Shown here one piece after another: positions 11,370 to 23,473 of a stretch of DNA of 64,000 nucleotides. A program made the translations under genes and the position numbers. Numbering within the stretch: the first letter of the stretch is position 1; each line of letters begins with the position of its first letter. The DNA is taken from assembly GCA_019321725.1 (NCBI GenBank), contig CM033108.1, positions 21,725,472 to 21,789,471 on the forward strand, read 5' to 3'. A model generated the notes under the pieces. The model searched no databases, was not told where the DNA came from, and saw nothing but the letters and a program-made list of their open reading frames with translations. This DNA comes from Paulownia fortunei. Lineage: Eukaryota > Streptophyta > Magnoliopsida > Lamiales > Paulowniaceae.

Positions 11370-11862
11370 TGATAAGTGCATATTTTGACATATTTTTATA
11401 TCAAATCCTTTATACTTTTCTTGCTTTATTCTTGTTAATATTCTTGTTTTATTAATGTTTTGTGTTAGGGAATAAATGGAAGCATATTTTCAGACTTGTG
11501 CAGTTTTTGTAATTTGAGCATAACTTCATGATCCAAAGCTCCATGGACCTGATGCTTATTTCATTTGAAAGCCAAGAGATAGAGGTACAACTTTTATGTT
11601 GGAGACTCAACCTAATTCAGTCTTGATGATAGCAGAATATTCGTCCAAGTAATTACACAAAATGGATCACCAAAATTCGAATCAGAGTTCAGCCCAGTAT
11701 TGACTTATTTTACCAATTCGGTTATATATCTTGAGCCCAAATTTATTTTGGTTTGAAATTAGAATATTTTATACCCAAGAGGTAAATAAACAAGTTTTCT
11801 GAAGACAAGATGGTGTGAAAATGTGTCAAAATGGTAAAACTATAGGCTGCAAGTTGCTGCTG
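11370..11862 (+). repeat. 3' LTR of the Athila element, truncated by an assembly gap
   Basis: These 493 bases match the start of the 5' LTR (935-1427) with about 21 differences by hand count and no net indel. The remaining ~1.1 kb of the LTR is absent: the sequence enters the N run at GCTGCTG, and the sequence after the gap is not LTR. Confidence 0.9.
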
Positions 11863-11962
11863 NNNNNNNNNNNNNNNNNNNNNNNNNNNNNNNNNNNNNN
11901 NNNNNNNNNNNNNNNNNNNNNNNNNNNNNNNNNNNNNNNNNNNNNNNNNNNNNNNNNNNNNN
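11863..11962. other. 100-base assembly gap
   Basis: Exactly 100 N. This is a conventional placeholder for a gap of unknown size, so distances across it are unreliable. The gap begins inside the 3' LTR, consistent with assembly failure between near-identical repeats. Confidence 0.98.
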
Positions 11963-12988
11963 ACCATACATCGAATGTGTGGATCATGAACAAATACTCC
12001 ATTTCATAAAAAAATGAGATATTTATCCATCATCCAACCGCCTAATGGACAATAGATCAGGTGTAGTATAGATATTACCATAATACCCTTAATAATAAAA
12101 TGAAAGTCCTTTATTTAGTCAAGATGCTAATGGAGCTAGGTTTGATGGGCTCAAGCCATAAGCTCATTAGATGGTTCAAGTCTCACATATACACAAACTC
12201 TTTCTATAAGTTTAATTTCAAACTCGAACTTCAAATCATTTTTTTCTGATTTAGCTATACTTAGCTCATTTGCAACCCTAGTCCACATAATATTATTGAC
12301 CGAATGCGTAGTTGACCTAAACTTGGCCTTCTCAATCATATTTTTTTGATGTGCTAGTTTTATTGTCCAAACAAAACAAACAATAGATTTGATGTTCTCT
12401 TTATCTTTAAGAGTTGTGATACCTAAGCTCACCTCTTACAGATAAGGTTAGATGTTCGAATCCTGCCCCTCCCCTCATTCCCATAATTCAAGGTTCAAAT
12501 TAAAAACTATATGATTAATGCTCTTTTTGTCATATAGAGTGGATGAAAATTATGCTTTATTATCAGAGCATCAAGACCTATGATGAGAAATTGATAAATA
12601 CCAATGCTTACTTTTGATGAGAAAAATTGACCATGAAATTTTGTAGTACTTCATGTGCTAAGTTAGACCCATCAAATATTCATGCAAAACTATGAAAAGT
12701 TTCCTCAACCAAATCTTGTATATCATTTCAAAAACATTCATAAGTTGCTCCAACTTTTTAAAAAAACTATAATTATCATAAACATCATCTAAAATAGTCG
12801 TTATCCCATGAGAGTGAGCTAAACTCAAAAACCTACCTCATTTTGGATTGTGGACGCTTACCTAAATATCCTAGGATTAAGAGTTTCCTCATCAACCCAA
12901 TACCCATATGGGTTAAAAATGACTAAATTTCCTTGGGTGTGCTATAGACTTTCCATTTTTTTCTATGCGGTGGTTAATTGGATCCTTT
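11963..12988. other. Unassigned DNA after the gap
   Basis: I see no gene. A stretch near 12445-12475 contains GTTCGAATCC, which resembles the internal B-box of tRNA genes and tRNA-derived SINEs. I cannot find a convincing A-box or cloverleaf, so no RNA gene is called. Confidence 0.4.
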
Positions 12989-13118
12989 ATTGTAAAATTA
13001 TATTTTATCTCGTATTTTATTTCACCAATACATGCCACATATGTATTTATGATGTCATCAATATACACGTGACGTGTATTGGTGAAATGGAATATGAGAT
13101 GGAATACCATTTTACAAT
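12989..13118. repeat. 130-bp gapless inverted repeat (foldback or MITE-like hairpin)
   Basis: The left arm starts ATTGTAAAAT at 12989 and the right arm ends ATTTTACAAT at 13118. Every left position x faces 26107 minus x without indels. The central arm pairs ATTTCACCAATACA (13019-13032) with TGTATTGGTGAAAT (13075-13088). Mismatches between the arms are mainly C/T differences. There is no clear target duplication or transposase, so it could be a small foldback element or an inverted duplication that yields hairpin RNA if transcribed. Confidence 0.75.
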
Positions 13119-14245
13119 GCGATAGTTTGATGGAGAATTTTATCTAAGGTCTTTTTACAATGTAGTGGGGAGACTCCAAATTGAAGACTATCGATGTCTC
13201 AAAACAAATGGGTCCTGGAACTAGCTAAGTATTACCCCTGAAGGCTTGGTATTAGTAGGTGTTAGGGTTCTTGGTACAAGAGGTGCTACAGCTATTCAGT
13301 ACCATATCAAGCCCTAATGTACAAAACTAGTAATTGTGCAAAACTCTCAAATCGTATGATTTTTTTGAAAACTAGTTTTTTTTGGTAAGTTTATAATCCC
13401 ACCTCACCAATATCCTCCAAAACATGACAATATTATTTAAAAAAATTCACAATACTACAAATATATCATCAATTTCCTTTAAAATGGTAACAATGTTGAG
13501 TTTGACAAAACTACAAAAATATACAGTAATATATTAGCAAAATTTCATCAAGCAATATATTTATGATACAAAAGAATGAGATGAGACCACGTTTTCCTAC
13601 CAAAGTATCCATCTCCATGATTGAAGAAAAAATATACAAATAGGAAAAAGCTACTGATGAGCTTGATCGTGTGGTGGGGGGCAAGAGGCAGTAGTGGATG
13701 AATTCCAGATTGAAGACTAAAAGTTGACAGTATTCTAGGAGTATTTGGATTTCCAAACTACACTTAAAGTATCTAGATTAGTCTCAAAAAGAACTAACAA
13801 AACATGTAGAGAAAACTGAATTCCGAAAGAAAGACTAGAAACGAATAATTTTGACCAAAAAGTTTGATTAGAGACTAATCGCATTCATATACCAATTCAG
13901 AATCCTAAAACATGGAAAATGTGTTATTAGAAAGAAAATTACATCATCGTGAAAGAGTTCTCCTAAAAGAGAGAATTCGGCAGTTCCAGGTCCACACAAT
14001 TCCCACTTCCCATTAAAATACATTATTTAGTAATTTTGATTGAAAATACATATTCATATAAACTAATAAGTTAAAGTCTTTGTCAAAAAGTGAAGGTTAC
14101 AAGCTACAACTATAGGTACATCTCACATGTGTCAATATAATATGAGCACGTTTACATTGATTCTCTCTTTAATTGGCTACATTAATTGTGTCTCTTTTCT
14201 TTCTCAAGCATACATGTTTACTATCTAATTATTCTACTATATGTC
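13119..14245. other. Unassigned DNA
   Basis: No coding frame, RNA gene or recognisable repeat. The short open frames here have no recognisable domain and unbiased composition. Confidence 0.4.
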
Positions 14246-15202
14246 TAGATAGGCAATGGGCAGGTTCGAGATAGGTTTGGCCAAACTCAAAATTCATCCC
14301 ATCAAAAAAAAAATTAGACATGAGACCTACCCTCTTCCCATCTTGATTGAGGCCCCACCCTGAACCAGAACCTAGTTGGTCCAACCCATTTACCCACAGC
14401 CTGAATTAAGTCTTTCATCCTCTAACATAAACTGACCTAATAAATTCTTGAAAATCCTTCAATCACCATATCGAGTTGACTCATTCGAGCCCACAAACTC
14501 AAAAAACCAAAACGTTGAATAACATAGTTGAAAAAAATTGAAGGATGTAAACTGAAACAGATTATGAAGAAATCAACTTACTAATCAAGAGATTGCCAAG
14601 CAACTAAGAGTGACACTCACAACCGGATGTTGTTGCTGAAAAAGAATGAAGCAGCAAGCTAATGTTGTTCACCACTTTTTGAATGGACTCGAGGGACAAA
14701 CGATCTATGGAAGATTGATGCCGATGTGTGGTGTTGGTATAATGGGAGGCCTTGAGCACCAGTGTAGAGTAAAGCACAGGCAGCGGTGGTGTCTTGTGAA
14801 ACAGGGCGACTAGCGAGACAAAGAAGAAATTTGGAGCAATAGTGTCTTATAAAGCAGAATAAGGGGCATCTAGCAAGAGGAAAATCTCAAAGAAAGGGAA
14901 ACTAGAAACTTTAACTTGAAAATGGTCAAATCGTGAGAACTGATAAAAGGTGAGAGAATTAGTCAATAGACTAAAATGTATAATATCGCATATAATTTTT
15001 AAAAAATCTGTATATAACAATATATATCAGGTCGGGTTCAAAACGAGTCTAGTAAGACCCGTTACCTACCCCAAACTTGCTCGGGTTTAAAAAATTAGAC
15101 CCATTACCCGTCCTATGACACGTTTAACCAGGTTTGGACTTGTCCCGAATAAGACAGGTTAAATACGGGTCTAAATTTAAACTCGTCCCATTGTCATCTC
15201 TA
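14246..15202. mobile_element. Candidate non-autonomous hAT-like element (~957 bp)
   Basis: The left end reads TAGATAGGCAATGGG and the reverse complement of the right end reads TAGAGATGACAATGGG, giving imperfect inverted ends. Both subterminal regions are unusually rich in GGGTT/AACCC-type motifs, a pattern often seen next to ends of the type TAGxGATGxCAATGGG in plant non-autonomous DNA elements. The flanking 8-mers (TATATGTC left, TATATATA right) match only partly. No transposase frame is inside. Assignment to hAT is inference from end shape and the possible 8-bp duplication. Confidence 0.4.
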
Positions 15203-16327
15203 TATATATATCCTAGTGAACTTGTTTGGTTCCATTAAAATTTATGGTTTTAATAAGAAAATAAAAATAGGTTTGGTTGATTAAGTATTTGAGAGAAAAA
15301 AAATCTATAGTTGAGAATGAGATTATATTTATTCATTTGTCATTTCCAGTATGGGAAAGCATTAGAAAACTAAAATATGTTTGGTGATATGTTTTCATAA
15401 GAATCTTCTTGATGTTAGTGGTGAATGGATAATTTTTAATTTGTATAATTATATTTTATTGTGGGCCCATCATATTGATGTAAGAGGTAAGATATGTATA
15501 TTTTATTATAAGTATATGATAATGGTGGGGTCCATTTTGAATAATTATTTTAAATATAATAATTTAGTAGATGATTTGTAAATGATGGATTTCATTACAA
15601 TGATTTTGATTGAATATAGTAATATATTATGTAGATGGGTGGTAGTGGCGGATCCCAATAATTTAATATACGATTGAAAAATATTTTTTGTGAAAAAATA
15701 AGAAAATGAAAGAGATATATCTAATCAAAATGGATAAAACAAATATAATTTATGCATTTAGAATAGTAAAAAATAGAAAAACTCTCATTAGAAATATAAA
15801 CAAACAAGCCAATTAGAAGTTTTCGAGGGTATCACAAACTCTCGTGAAGTAAAATTGATTCCACCTAACAAAAACATTGACATAAATATATGCATATTAC
15901 ATATGGGAGTGCACATAAATAACTTAAAATTTTCAATTCGGTAATTACCCCCATAACATTTCAAAGCTGCAGTAGTATTGCCCTCCTCACACTTATCTCC
16001 ACACATTTCCCCAATTTCACTTTACCACCTAAATTATCTTCCCCCTTTCATAAAGCAAGATATAATTAGCTTTAAACGTCAAAAATGCATTTAGTTAAAG
16101 GAATAGTTGGCGCATATTTATTGAAGTTCAAAACTAGTATTATCCTCAATAATACTTCAACACCACGCTGTATAGACTTGGGTGGTTTCAGGTGCAATCC
16201 TTGTCTTTGTATAGGAGACGATCAAGTATAAATTTTATAGCTTGTGTATATGGCAAAAGATTTGGACATACCAAGTAAAACCTTTTTACTAGAAAAAATT
16301 ATGCATATACTTTTTAGATTATCTAAC
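15203..16327. other. Unassigned AT-rich DNA, downstream side of the FY-like pseudogene
   Basis: No coding region is recognisable on either strand. Because the FY-like pseudogene is on the minus strand, this side would be its intron or 3' region. I looked for a following proline-rich FY exon and did not find one. Confidence 0.4.
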
Positions 16328-16510
16328 CTAGTAAGGCCCAAGTCCTGACATTATTGGCATTTGGCCAACTTGGGTCCTACTGAAGCTACCCCCAGGATGA
16401 TATATTTGATTACCACTTGTGTTAGAAGTGCCCTCCCTATTAGGTAACCTATTTGGAATTCAACCTAAAGGCATATTTTTCGATGGTCGTGATCTAGAAG
16501 GCATGTGATT
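16328..16510 (-). pseudogene. FY: FY-like C-terminal exon, downstream part (split by a copia insertion)
   Basis: FY is a WD-repeat protein of the polyadenylation machinery that acts in flowering-time control. Read on the minus strand from 16510, the sequence gives NMPLG, a TGA stop, IPNRLPN, SNTSGNQIYHPGGSF, GQMPIMSGLGPY, then TAG followed by GTTAGA, which looks like a decayed CAG|GT splice donor. This Met/Pro/Gly/Asn-rich sequence resembles the FY C-terminal region as I remember it. It continues in frame the exon that stops at 47288 once the intervening element and one target duplicate are removed. The in-frame TGA makes it a pseudogene. The FY identity rests on memory of the family. Confidence 0.6.
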
Positions 16511-17303
16511 TGTTAGGTTGGCACCCGTACCAAATGGTACATTCATTTTAATAAGAGAACACTAGAATGATAAAATGAATGAAAAAATATAAAATGACAC
16601 AAGTGTTTATGTGGTTTGTCTAATAACAAGCTTACATCCATGGATAGGGTCGCGATTTCACTATAATAGAAATAACAAACGAGAATTTATAATAATTAGA
16701 GAAAATATTTTCTAATTCATCCCAATTCCCCAAGAGAATAATCTCACTATTCACTCAATATAATTATCTTTTAAGTATTCTCCAACTCTAAATTTTCTAT
16801 CATCTCAAGTCTCTCTATAATGTCTCTCCAATTGTCAGCCTCAAATGAAAGATAGACTTCATGTATTTATAGGAATGAAAATGTGGTGTGTAAGCAATAG
16901 GTTTACCAAGGTACTATGTAGCATTTTTGTTGCAAGAAAATCATATCACGCAACCACGAGTGCCCATGTAATTCTTACTTGCCTTGAAATTTGAACCATG
17001 AAAACTTGGCTTGCTTTTCTAATATTCCAACAGTATTAGCTTTATAAATTTCCTTGGTAGCTTCATGTATATGATGTAGTAGTTGATGTGACTCATTTAT
17101 GTTCATGCAAATTGAAGCCTTCACAATTAAGAAAACACAAGCAAAGTTAAATGAGATTGAACAGTTTATCAACATGACATGGCCATCTAGTTCTTCCATC
17201 AAATTTTTATCTTCACTATTAAGAAACAATGGCAACTGCTAACCATCTTCAAGATACCAACGTGGTTGATTTGCTTTCATAATTCAAGGCACAAAAATCA
17301 ACA
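16511..17303 (-). repeat. 3' LTR of the split Tork-like copia
   Basis: On the minus strand the LTR starts TGTTGATTTTTGTG at 17303 and ends CCTAACA at 16511. It aligns along its length with 46481-47287 with many substitutions and small indels, so the two copies have been diverging for a long time. The purine-rich CAAGGTGAAGATT (17304-17316, minus strand) directly precedes it and fits a polypurine tract. A CTATAAATA box (minus strand, about 16862-16873) fits the LTR promoter. Confidence 0.85.
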
Positions 17304-17370
17304 AATCTTCACCTTGACTTGAATTTAACCATTCTAAAATAGTAGTCTCGCTCCCTTTTATCAAAATAAC

Positions 17371-20030
17371 TCAATTGTTAGCAACTCCAATCAAGTACAT
17401 GTAATGTTTGAACTTAAACTTCAGAAGAGGCTTAGTCAACATACTTGCAGGATTCTCCTGAGTAGAAACCTTCTTCAGTAAGATATCATCCCACGCAATA
17501 ATATCAGCGTGCTTAGTTCTTTCATGAAACATCTTATCTTTAGTCAAATGAATAACACTTTGACTATCACAGAAAATGGTGGTCCTAAGCTCTCCATACA
17601 AGCCTCTTAGCCAAATTCGTTCTTTAATCACCTCTATTACTATAATATATTATGCTTCTGTCATTGATAATGCAACTACGTATTGCAATGAAGCTTTTCA
17701 GCTTACTGCACTTCCTCCAAGAGTGAATACATAGCGCATGTGAGTGATCTTCTTTTATCAAGATCATCAACATAATCATAGTCAACACAACTAACTAGAG
17801 AATTATTATTCCAGCCAAACTCCAATCAAGCTTCTAAAGCATCAAGCAAATATTCTCAAGATCTATTTCATAGTATTCTAGTATGTTTTTTTTCTGGGAC
17901 AAGACATATATCTACTAACCACACTAACAATATGTGAAATGTCTGGACGCGTACAAACCATAGCATACATAATGCTACCAACTAGTTTAACATTTTTTAT
18001 GCCAAACCTCTCCAAGACTTTCTCAATATAACTCTTTTGAGTCAAATACAACTTTCACATCTTTCATCACTTTTGATTTTCGTGTTAAGGATCTTTTTCG
18101 CTGCACCAAGATCCTTCATCTTGAACTCTTTATTCAATTGCCTATTTAACTCATCAATATATGATATATTTTTAGCTGCAATCAACATGTCAACAACATA
18201 AAGAAAAATAAATAAATAAATGAGCCATTATTAATCTAACGAAAATAGAAAAACTATGATAACTGTTGCTACCAACCATAAAGAAAACAAATATTTTGTA
18301 CCACTGTCTCGGAGGCTATTTCAAATTGTATAATAATTTCTTTAATAAGCAAACATGGTATTCTTTTCCTTCAACAAAAAAATCATCTGGTTGTTGCATG
18401 TAAATTTGTTCTTCTAGCTCACCATGCAAGAATGTAGTTTTAACATCAAGCTATTCCAACTCCAAATCATGCATAGCAACTAATGCAAGCAAGATACGAA
18501 CAGAAGTATATTTCACGGCAGCTAAGAAAATATCATTAAAATCTACATCTAATACCTAACTGTAGCCTTTAGATATTAACCATGTCTTGAACTTTGCCTT
18601 TTCAATACTAGGGATTCTTTCATTCCTTTTAAAGATCCACTTACAACCATCAATCCTCTGCCTAGCTGGTAACTTCACAAGTACCCAAGTATTATTTTTG
18701 TGAAGAGACTCAATTTCTTTTACATAGAAATTAACCACTTCGTGGAATCAATGGAAGAAAAAGATTCAGATTATATAGATGGTTCCCCAATAGAATTTAT
18801 TTCTTCTCCAACTGACAAGGCATATGCAACAAGATCTGCATATCTCTGTTGCGGTCTAATTTCTCTTCTTGGTCTATCTTTAACAATGCTTTGTTGCTCC
18901 TTAGGAGATGTTTCTTCAATAGTATCAGACTCTTCTTTTGAAAAAATTTATGGAACAGTAGGATTTTGAGACACCATTGATGGCCTAGTAATGCACTACA
19001 TGTCTCATATGTATCCGAAGAAATTACATACTCTTTTTTCAGGATTAGTTGAGCAAAATCATCAAATATAAGATCTCTACTAATAACAAATTTAGGTGAC
19101 TTAGGATCAAGACATAACAACATATATCCTTTCACCCTTGAAGCATAACCAAGAAAAATACATCTCTTAGCTCTAGGCTCCAATTTTCCTTCATTGACAT
19201 GCATATAAGCAGGATACCCAAAAATTCTTAAATTTGAGTAATGAGCAGGTTTGTTAAAGTATACCTCTTCAAGAGTGTTGAACTCTATCATAGTCGACGG
19301 TGAGCGATTCACTAGAAAATAAGTTGTGGAAGCTGTTTCAGCCAAAAATCCTTGGACAAACTAGCATTAGAAGACAGATAGTGAGACAATCCCTTGAGCT
19401 TCGCAAAACTTATTAAAATCCCTCCGTAAAATTCTAAACCATTATTTGTCCAGAGTCTTTTAATATGTGTTCTAGTCTGTTTCTCAATCAAAGTCTTCCA
19501 CTTTCTAAAAGTATCTTGTATCTTTAGAAAATACATCCAGACTTTTATTGAAAAGTTATCAATGAAAATCAATAAATATCGAGCTCCTTCTTTTGATAGA
19601 ATTGGTGACGGGTCCCAAAGATCAGAGTGAATATAATCCAAAGAACCTTGAGTTATATGAATTCAAGTTCGAAAGTTGAGCCTCCGTTGTTCAAGTCCCA
19701 AAGTTGAGCCTCCACTGTTTTCCAGACACATAATGCTCACAAAAATCCATATCTCCAGTATTTTGGCCACAAAGAAGTCCTCATTTACTAAACAAGGTAA
19801 GAACTTTTTCACTCATATGCCATAATTTTGTAATATCAGTATCAAACATAAATATTGAACAAATTACTGCATAACCTGTAATCGTGGAGCCTTGTAACAC
19901 ATATAGACAGCCAACATTTCTAGCTTTTATCACAACCAACACACTTTTGCTGACTCTCAATACTCCACCTTTGGCTAAAATTTTGCACCCCTCCAAATAA
20001 CTCGAACTAATGATCAACTAGGATATAGGT
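17371..20030 (-). pseudogene. Tork-like copia pol 3' half: pre-integrase, integrase, RT, RNase H
   Basis: Reading down the minus strand: a GAG-pre-integrase segment (20017-19781, GGVLRVSK and LYVLQGST), integrase core (19641-19312), integrase C-region (19345-18797, FGYPAYMHVNEGKLEPRAKR and FLGYASRVKGYML), RT start (18738-18556, NNTWVLVKLPARQRIDGCKW), a more decayed RT body, and the RNase H end (17631-17371, KHADIIAWDDILLKK). The second catalytic Asp of integrase is Asn in LWTNNGLEF. The RT box near 18190 reads YVVD instead of YVDD. Frameshifts separate the pieces. Confidence 0.85.
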
Positions 20031-20082
20031 GTAAGATATTTTACCAACAGACTACATTGTCTCGTCATAGTAAAAATAATTT

Positions 20083-20780
20083 TATTATTTAATAAGTTTG
20101 AGTGTATTATAACTTTCTTAAAAAATAATCTTAATAAAAAAACTAATCGAAAAATATAAAAACGTACAATATAGGCTTAGAGTAAAAGGAGTTTCATATT
20201 GTTATAAAACTAATTAATTATTTAAATTATTTTAAAAAGTTAAGCATACGTATTGTGTGTCGTAACACCACTTATAGCTACTAGTACAAGTTAAATGACT
20301 AAATCGTACTTTATTTAATGAAAAATATTATTGAAATATGGTTAAAAATGGACGATATTGATCATATTTCATTACCCTAGGGAGGTTTTGACATTAAAAA
20401 CTTCATAGATGATTTTGAATTTTTTTCCATCTAATATAAGTTAAACGATTAAAAAATGCTCATTATTCACCGAAAATTGTTATCAGAATTTGATCAAATC
20501 CTCAAGAACGATTTTGAATTTTTCCTGAAGAACATCCAAATACATATTTTTGAAGGATTAATCTTCATATATAATTGAGTATTTGTTGTCGTCATAATTT
20601 ATTAGTATCCTATTATGTGATACTTGTTATGTATGTGTCATGCACATAAGCATCAAGTGTGACACGTGTGTGACACATAAATAATTACTATGTGGGGTCG
20701 ATCAACTAAATCATTCTTAAAAATAAATTTTTTTGAATTTTATGAATATAAATAACTCATATACATATATAACACTCATT

Positions 20781-20823
<43 letters not shown>

Positions 20824-20918
20824 CCCAAGGACATATTTGATCGGCTCAGGTGGTGGATCCAATGAACACTCAACCGTGGCGTCATCATGGCAGCAATAAA
20901 TGTCCAAATATCTTCTCA

Positions 20919-20970
<52 letters not shown>

Positions 20971-23160
20971 GAACTCAATGCAAAGATATTTGGAAATTGT
21001 ATTGTGATCTCTTGAATTGCAAAAAAGATAAATAAAGTAGGGGTCAATTTTTTTTAGTTAAATAAAAGAGACATCTACTTAATATGACAAGGGGACATAT
21101 AAACATGTGTATATGACAATTGAACACTAAATAAAAATGTTGTTGGATGAGTATATGGCAATGAGACACTAAATAAAATGGTGTCTACCACATTCATGTT
21201 TTTTTCCCCAATAAAATGTCACTCACCTAACTACAATTTGTGGACTTTTTCAAATCTGAATTTGAAATAAAATTTCCCACTTTGCCGGAATTCATGACAC
21301 TTTTTATTGTACTTTTTCAAAATGAAGCGAAAGAAAGAAAGAAAGAAAAGATCCTTAACATCCATCGTCTTATAATCTCATAGAGACATAATATTAAGGA
21401 AAAAAAAAAGAATAAAAAGCATATGGAGAAGAAAAAGTTTAAGACTTGAATTTTGAATTGGTCATGCAGCTCTTCAATATAAAATAAAGGGTTACATTTT
21501 GATTGAAGTAATTAGTGATTTGCTTAAATTTAATTAAATGTGGCTTCATATATTTTTTTTGTGATGGATAATATAATATAGGTATTTCAACGATGATCCC
21601 TTTTGAACTGTATTGTGGTTAGGAAATTTATCAAAAAAAATTGCTAATATATGCACACATATATTATGCAACAATCGATTGTTTAAGTCTCTATAAAAAA
21701 AATAAAAAAATTTAGGGCTACATTCTTCGTGCATGATATATATCTTTCATGTAGTTGAATTTATGCTGCTAGTGTTGTTGGTAAATCCACTCATATAGGC
21801 TGCTATCAAATAATAATAATAATAAAAAAAAGATATCAAACATTCAAAAAATGAAGTTATCAAATACTGACAAAATGAAGCTACTTAACATTGACAAAAT
21901 GAAAAAGTTTAATTAAAACATTGAAAATTGGCAGCAACATTGTTTATAAATAGAACTCTTTTTTCATAACTAAAACACAAAAAAAAAAAAAATAGAGGAA
22001 ACAATAGAGTTGAGTGAAAGAAAAATAGAGTGTTTTGAGATAAGAAATAAGGAGAATAATTTTAGAAATTTTTTATTCTCTTTTAAAATAGTTTTCCTAT
22101 TTTTCTTTAATATTTCAAGTTGAGAAACTTGACATATTTGTGATTCAAAAGATATTCTCTTAAAAATTATTTGTATATCCACTAATTTAGGGAGAGTTTT
22201 TGTAAGCCTACTATATATATATATAATGAAAGTTTTGTTTGGATTACGGTTCCGTGATTTTTCTCGATTTAAGGTTTCTATGTAAAAATCTGTGTCATAT
22301 CTTTTACTCTCGCACTATTTTCTGAAATTCTTGATTTGATCTCATTTTTAATCCGATAAGAGAAAAAAATATTTTTCGATTTTGCTACGTTTATATCATT
22401 TATTTTGGCTCTCTTTTCCAACAAATATTTATATATTGAGTGCATAAATTTCAAATGACAATTGACGGTAAATACATGCAATAGCAAATAGCCAATAGCC
22501 AATGCATCAATACAACTTAAATTAAAAAATAATTCCATTCATTCATGTTTGATATATATCATACATGTGTTAGCTCATAAAATTAACATAAATCTTGGAT
22601 AAAGCTAAGTCATTTTGCATGCTTGGCACATGTCATACATGTATGTGTCGACATCATAGACATAGTCATCTAAAATATAGATCATGGACCCGGGCCAAGC
22701 TCGGCACATGTTGCAAATGTGTCAACATAAAAAAATGTAATAATGACTATAGCATGCTGCCTGTCATACATGTGCATGAAGGGGGCATGTCATTACTTCT
22801 ATGTATTGTATCATTAATTTCCCACTTCTTATATTATAGATTTGCCCTTTTATGTGCCATACTTAGAAAACAATACCAACACCTTAGTTTTATAAATTGA
22901 AGCTCCTTTAATTTAATATGAAAGCTCTCTTAAAAAATAATTCATTCTATGATTTTTTTAAAGTATGGCATATTTTTTAAACCCCCAAATTCAGTTATAT
23001 GTGTTGTGAACCTTTTTTTTTCTTTTTTCTATTTTAGAATTTTGCAACCAATGTCAAAAAAACAAAAGAAAAAAAAGATGAAAAAGTCATTTATAATTGG
23101 AGCATTCTTCTCGTTACCTTTTTTTTTTACTTTCTAATTACAATTGTATTGAGAATACCA
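20083..23160. repeat. Copy A of a ~3-kb unknown direct repeat
   Basis: This unit aligns with copy B in the same order: AATAAGTTTGAG start, CTAGGGAGGTTTTGA block (20376), the AATAAAATGTCACTCACC block (21210), the ACATGT-rich block (22560-22800) and the CCCCCAAATTCAGTTAT block (22981). I recognise no protein. A TATAAATAG motif lies near 21948. Composition is strongly AT-rich with microsatellites. It could be an unrecognised non-autonomous element or a segmental duplication. The ends are approximate. Confidence 0.65.
20780..20971. repeat. TA and GA microsatellites inside copy A
   Basis: A (TA)n tract at about 20780-20800 is followed by (GA)n to about 20823, and a longer interrupted TA tract spans about 20919-20970. 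Copy B has only a short TATATATA remnant near 30783, so the tracts expanded or shrank after duplication. Confidence 0.9.
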
Positions 23161-23217
23161 TTATTTAAGTGGCAAGTAAATGTAATTGATCTAATTAAAT
23201 ATGGGAAAGAAAAATTC

Positions 23218-23473
23218 ATTATTTAATAAGCTCGAGTATATTATGATTTTTTCAAAATAAGAAAGCTATAGTAAAAAACAATTGATTGAAAAATATAAAA
23301 ACATACAACATAGGCATACAGTAAAAGGAATTTCATATTGTTAAAAAATATTAATTATTTATTTTTATAAGTAATTTTAAATAATTAAGCACAAGCATTA
23401 AGTGTGCTAACACCACTAGTTAAGTTAAATGACTAAATTGTACTTTATTTATGGAAAACTATTATTAAAATAT
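23218..23473. repeat. Copy B of the ~3-kb repeat, left part before a copia insertion
   Basis: This stretch matches 20083-20345 in copy A (AATAAGCTCGAG start, ATATAAAAACATACAACATAGG, GTTAAATGACTAAATTGTAC). The match is interrupted at 23474 by a SIRE-like copia and resumes at 30287. The unit begins only about 60 bases after copy A loses similarity, so the two are near-tandem direct copies. Confidence 0.75.

Larger units (their letters stand above)
935..11862 (+). mobile_element. Athila-type Ty3/gypsy LTR retrotransposon carrying a LOG-like cassette, 3' end lost in a gap
   Basis: The element starts with TGATAAGTGCA at 935, and the same LTR start recurs at 11370 directly after a polypurine tract. 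Order: 5' LTR, tRNA-Asp primer site, gag with CCHC knuckle, protease, RT, RNase H, integrase, unknown ORF, LOG-like sequence, long non-coding region, polypurine tract, 3' LTR. RT motifs such as YSGYNQI and VFMDDFSIFG and the protease DLGASVNLLP are typical of the Athila lineage. Athila elements often carry an extra env-like ORF after pol; here that position holds other sequences. The coding region has several frameshifts, so this copy is not autonomous. The 493 comparable LTR bases differ at about 21 positions by hand count, mostly transitions, so the insertion is moderately old. Confidence 0.9.

Noticed and set aside
12420..12480. tRNA-like GTTCGAATCC motif, possible tRNA gene or SINE
   Set aside because: No cloverleaf, acceptor stem or convincing A-box could be placed around it.
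12850..13125. Overlapping open frames on both strands
   Set aside because: They mirror each other because the DNA is a near-perfect inverted repeat. No protein family is recognisable.
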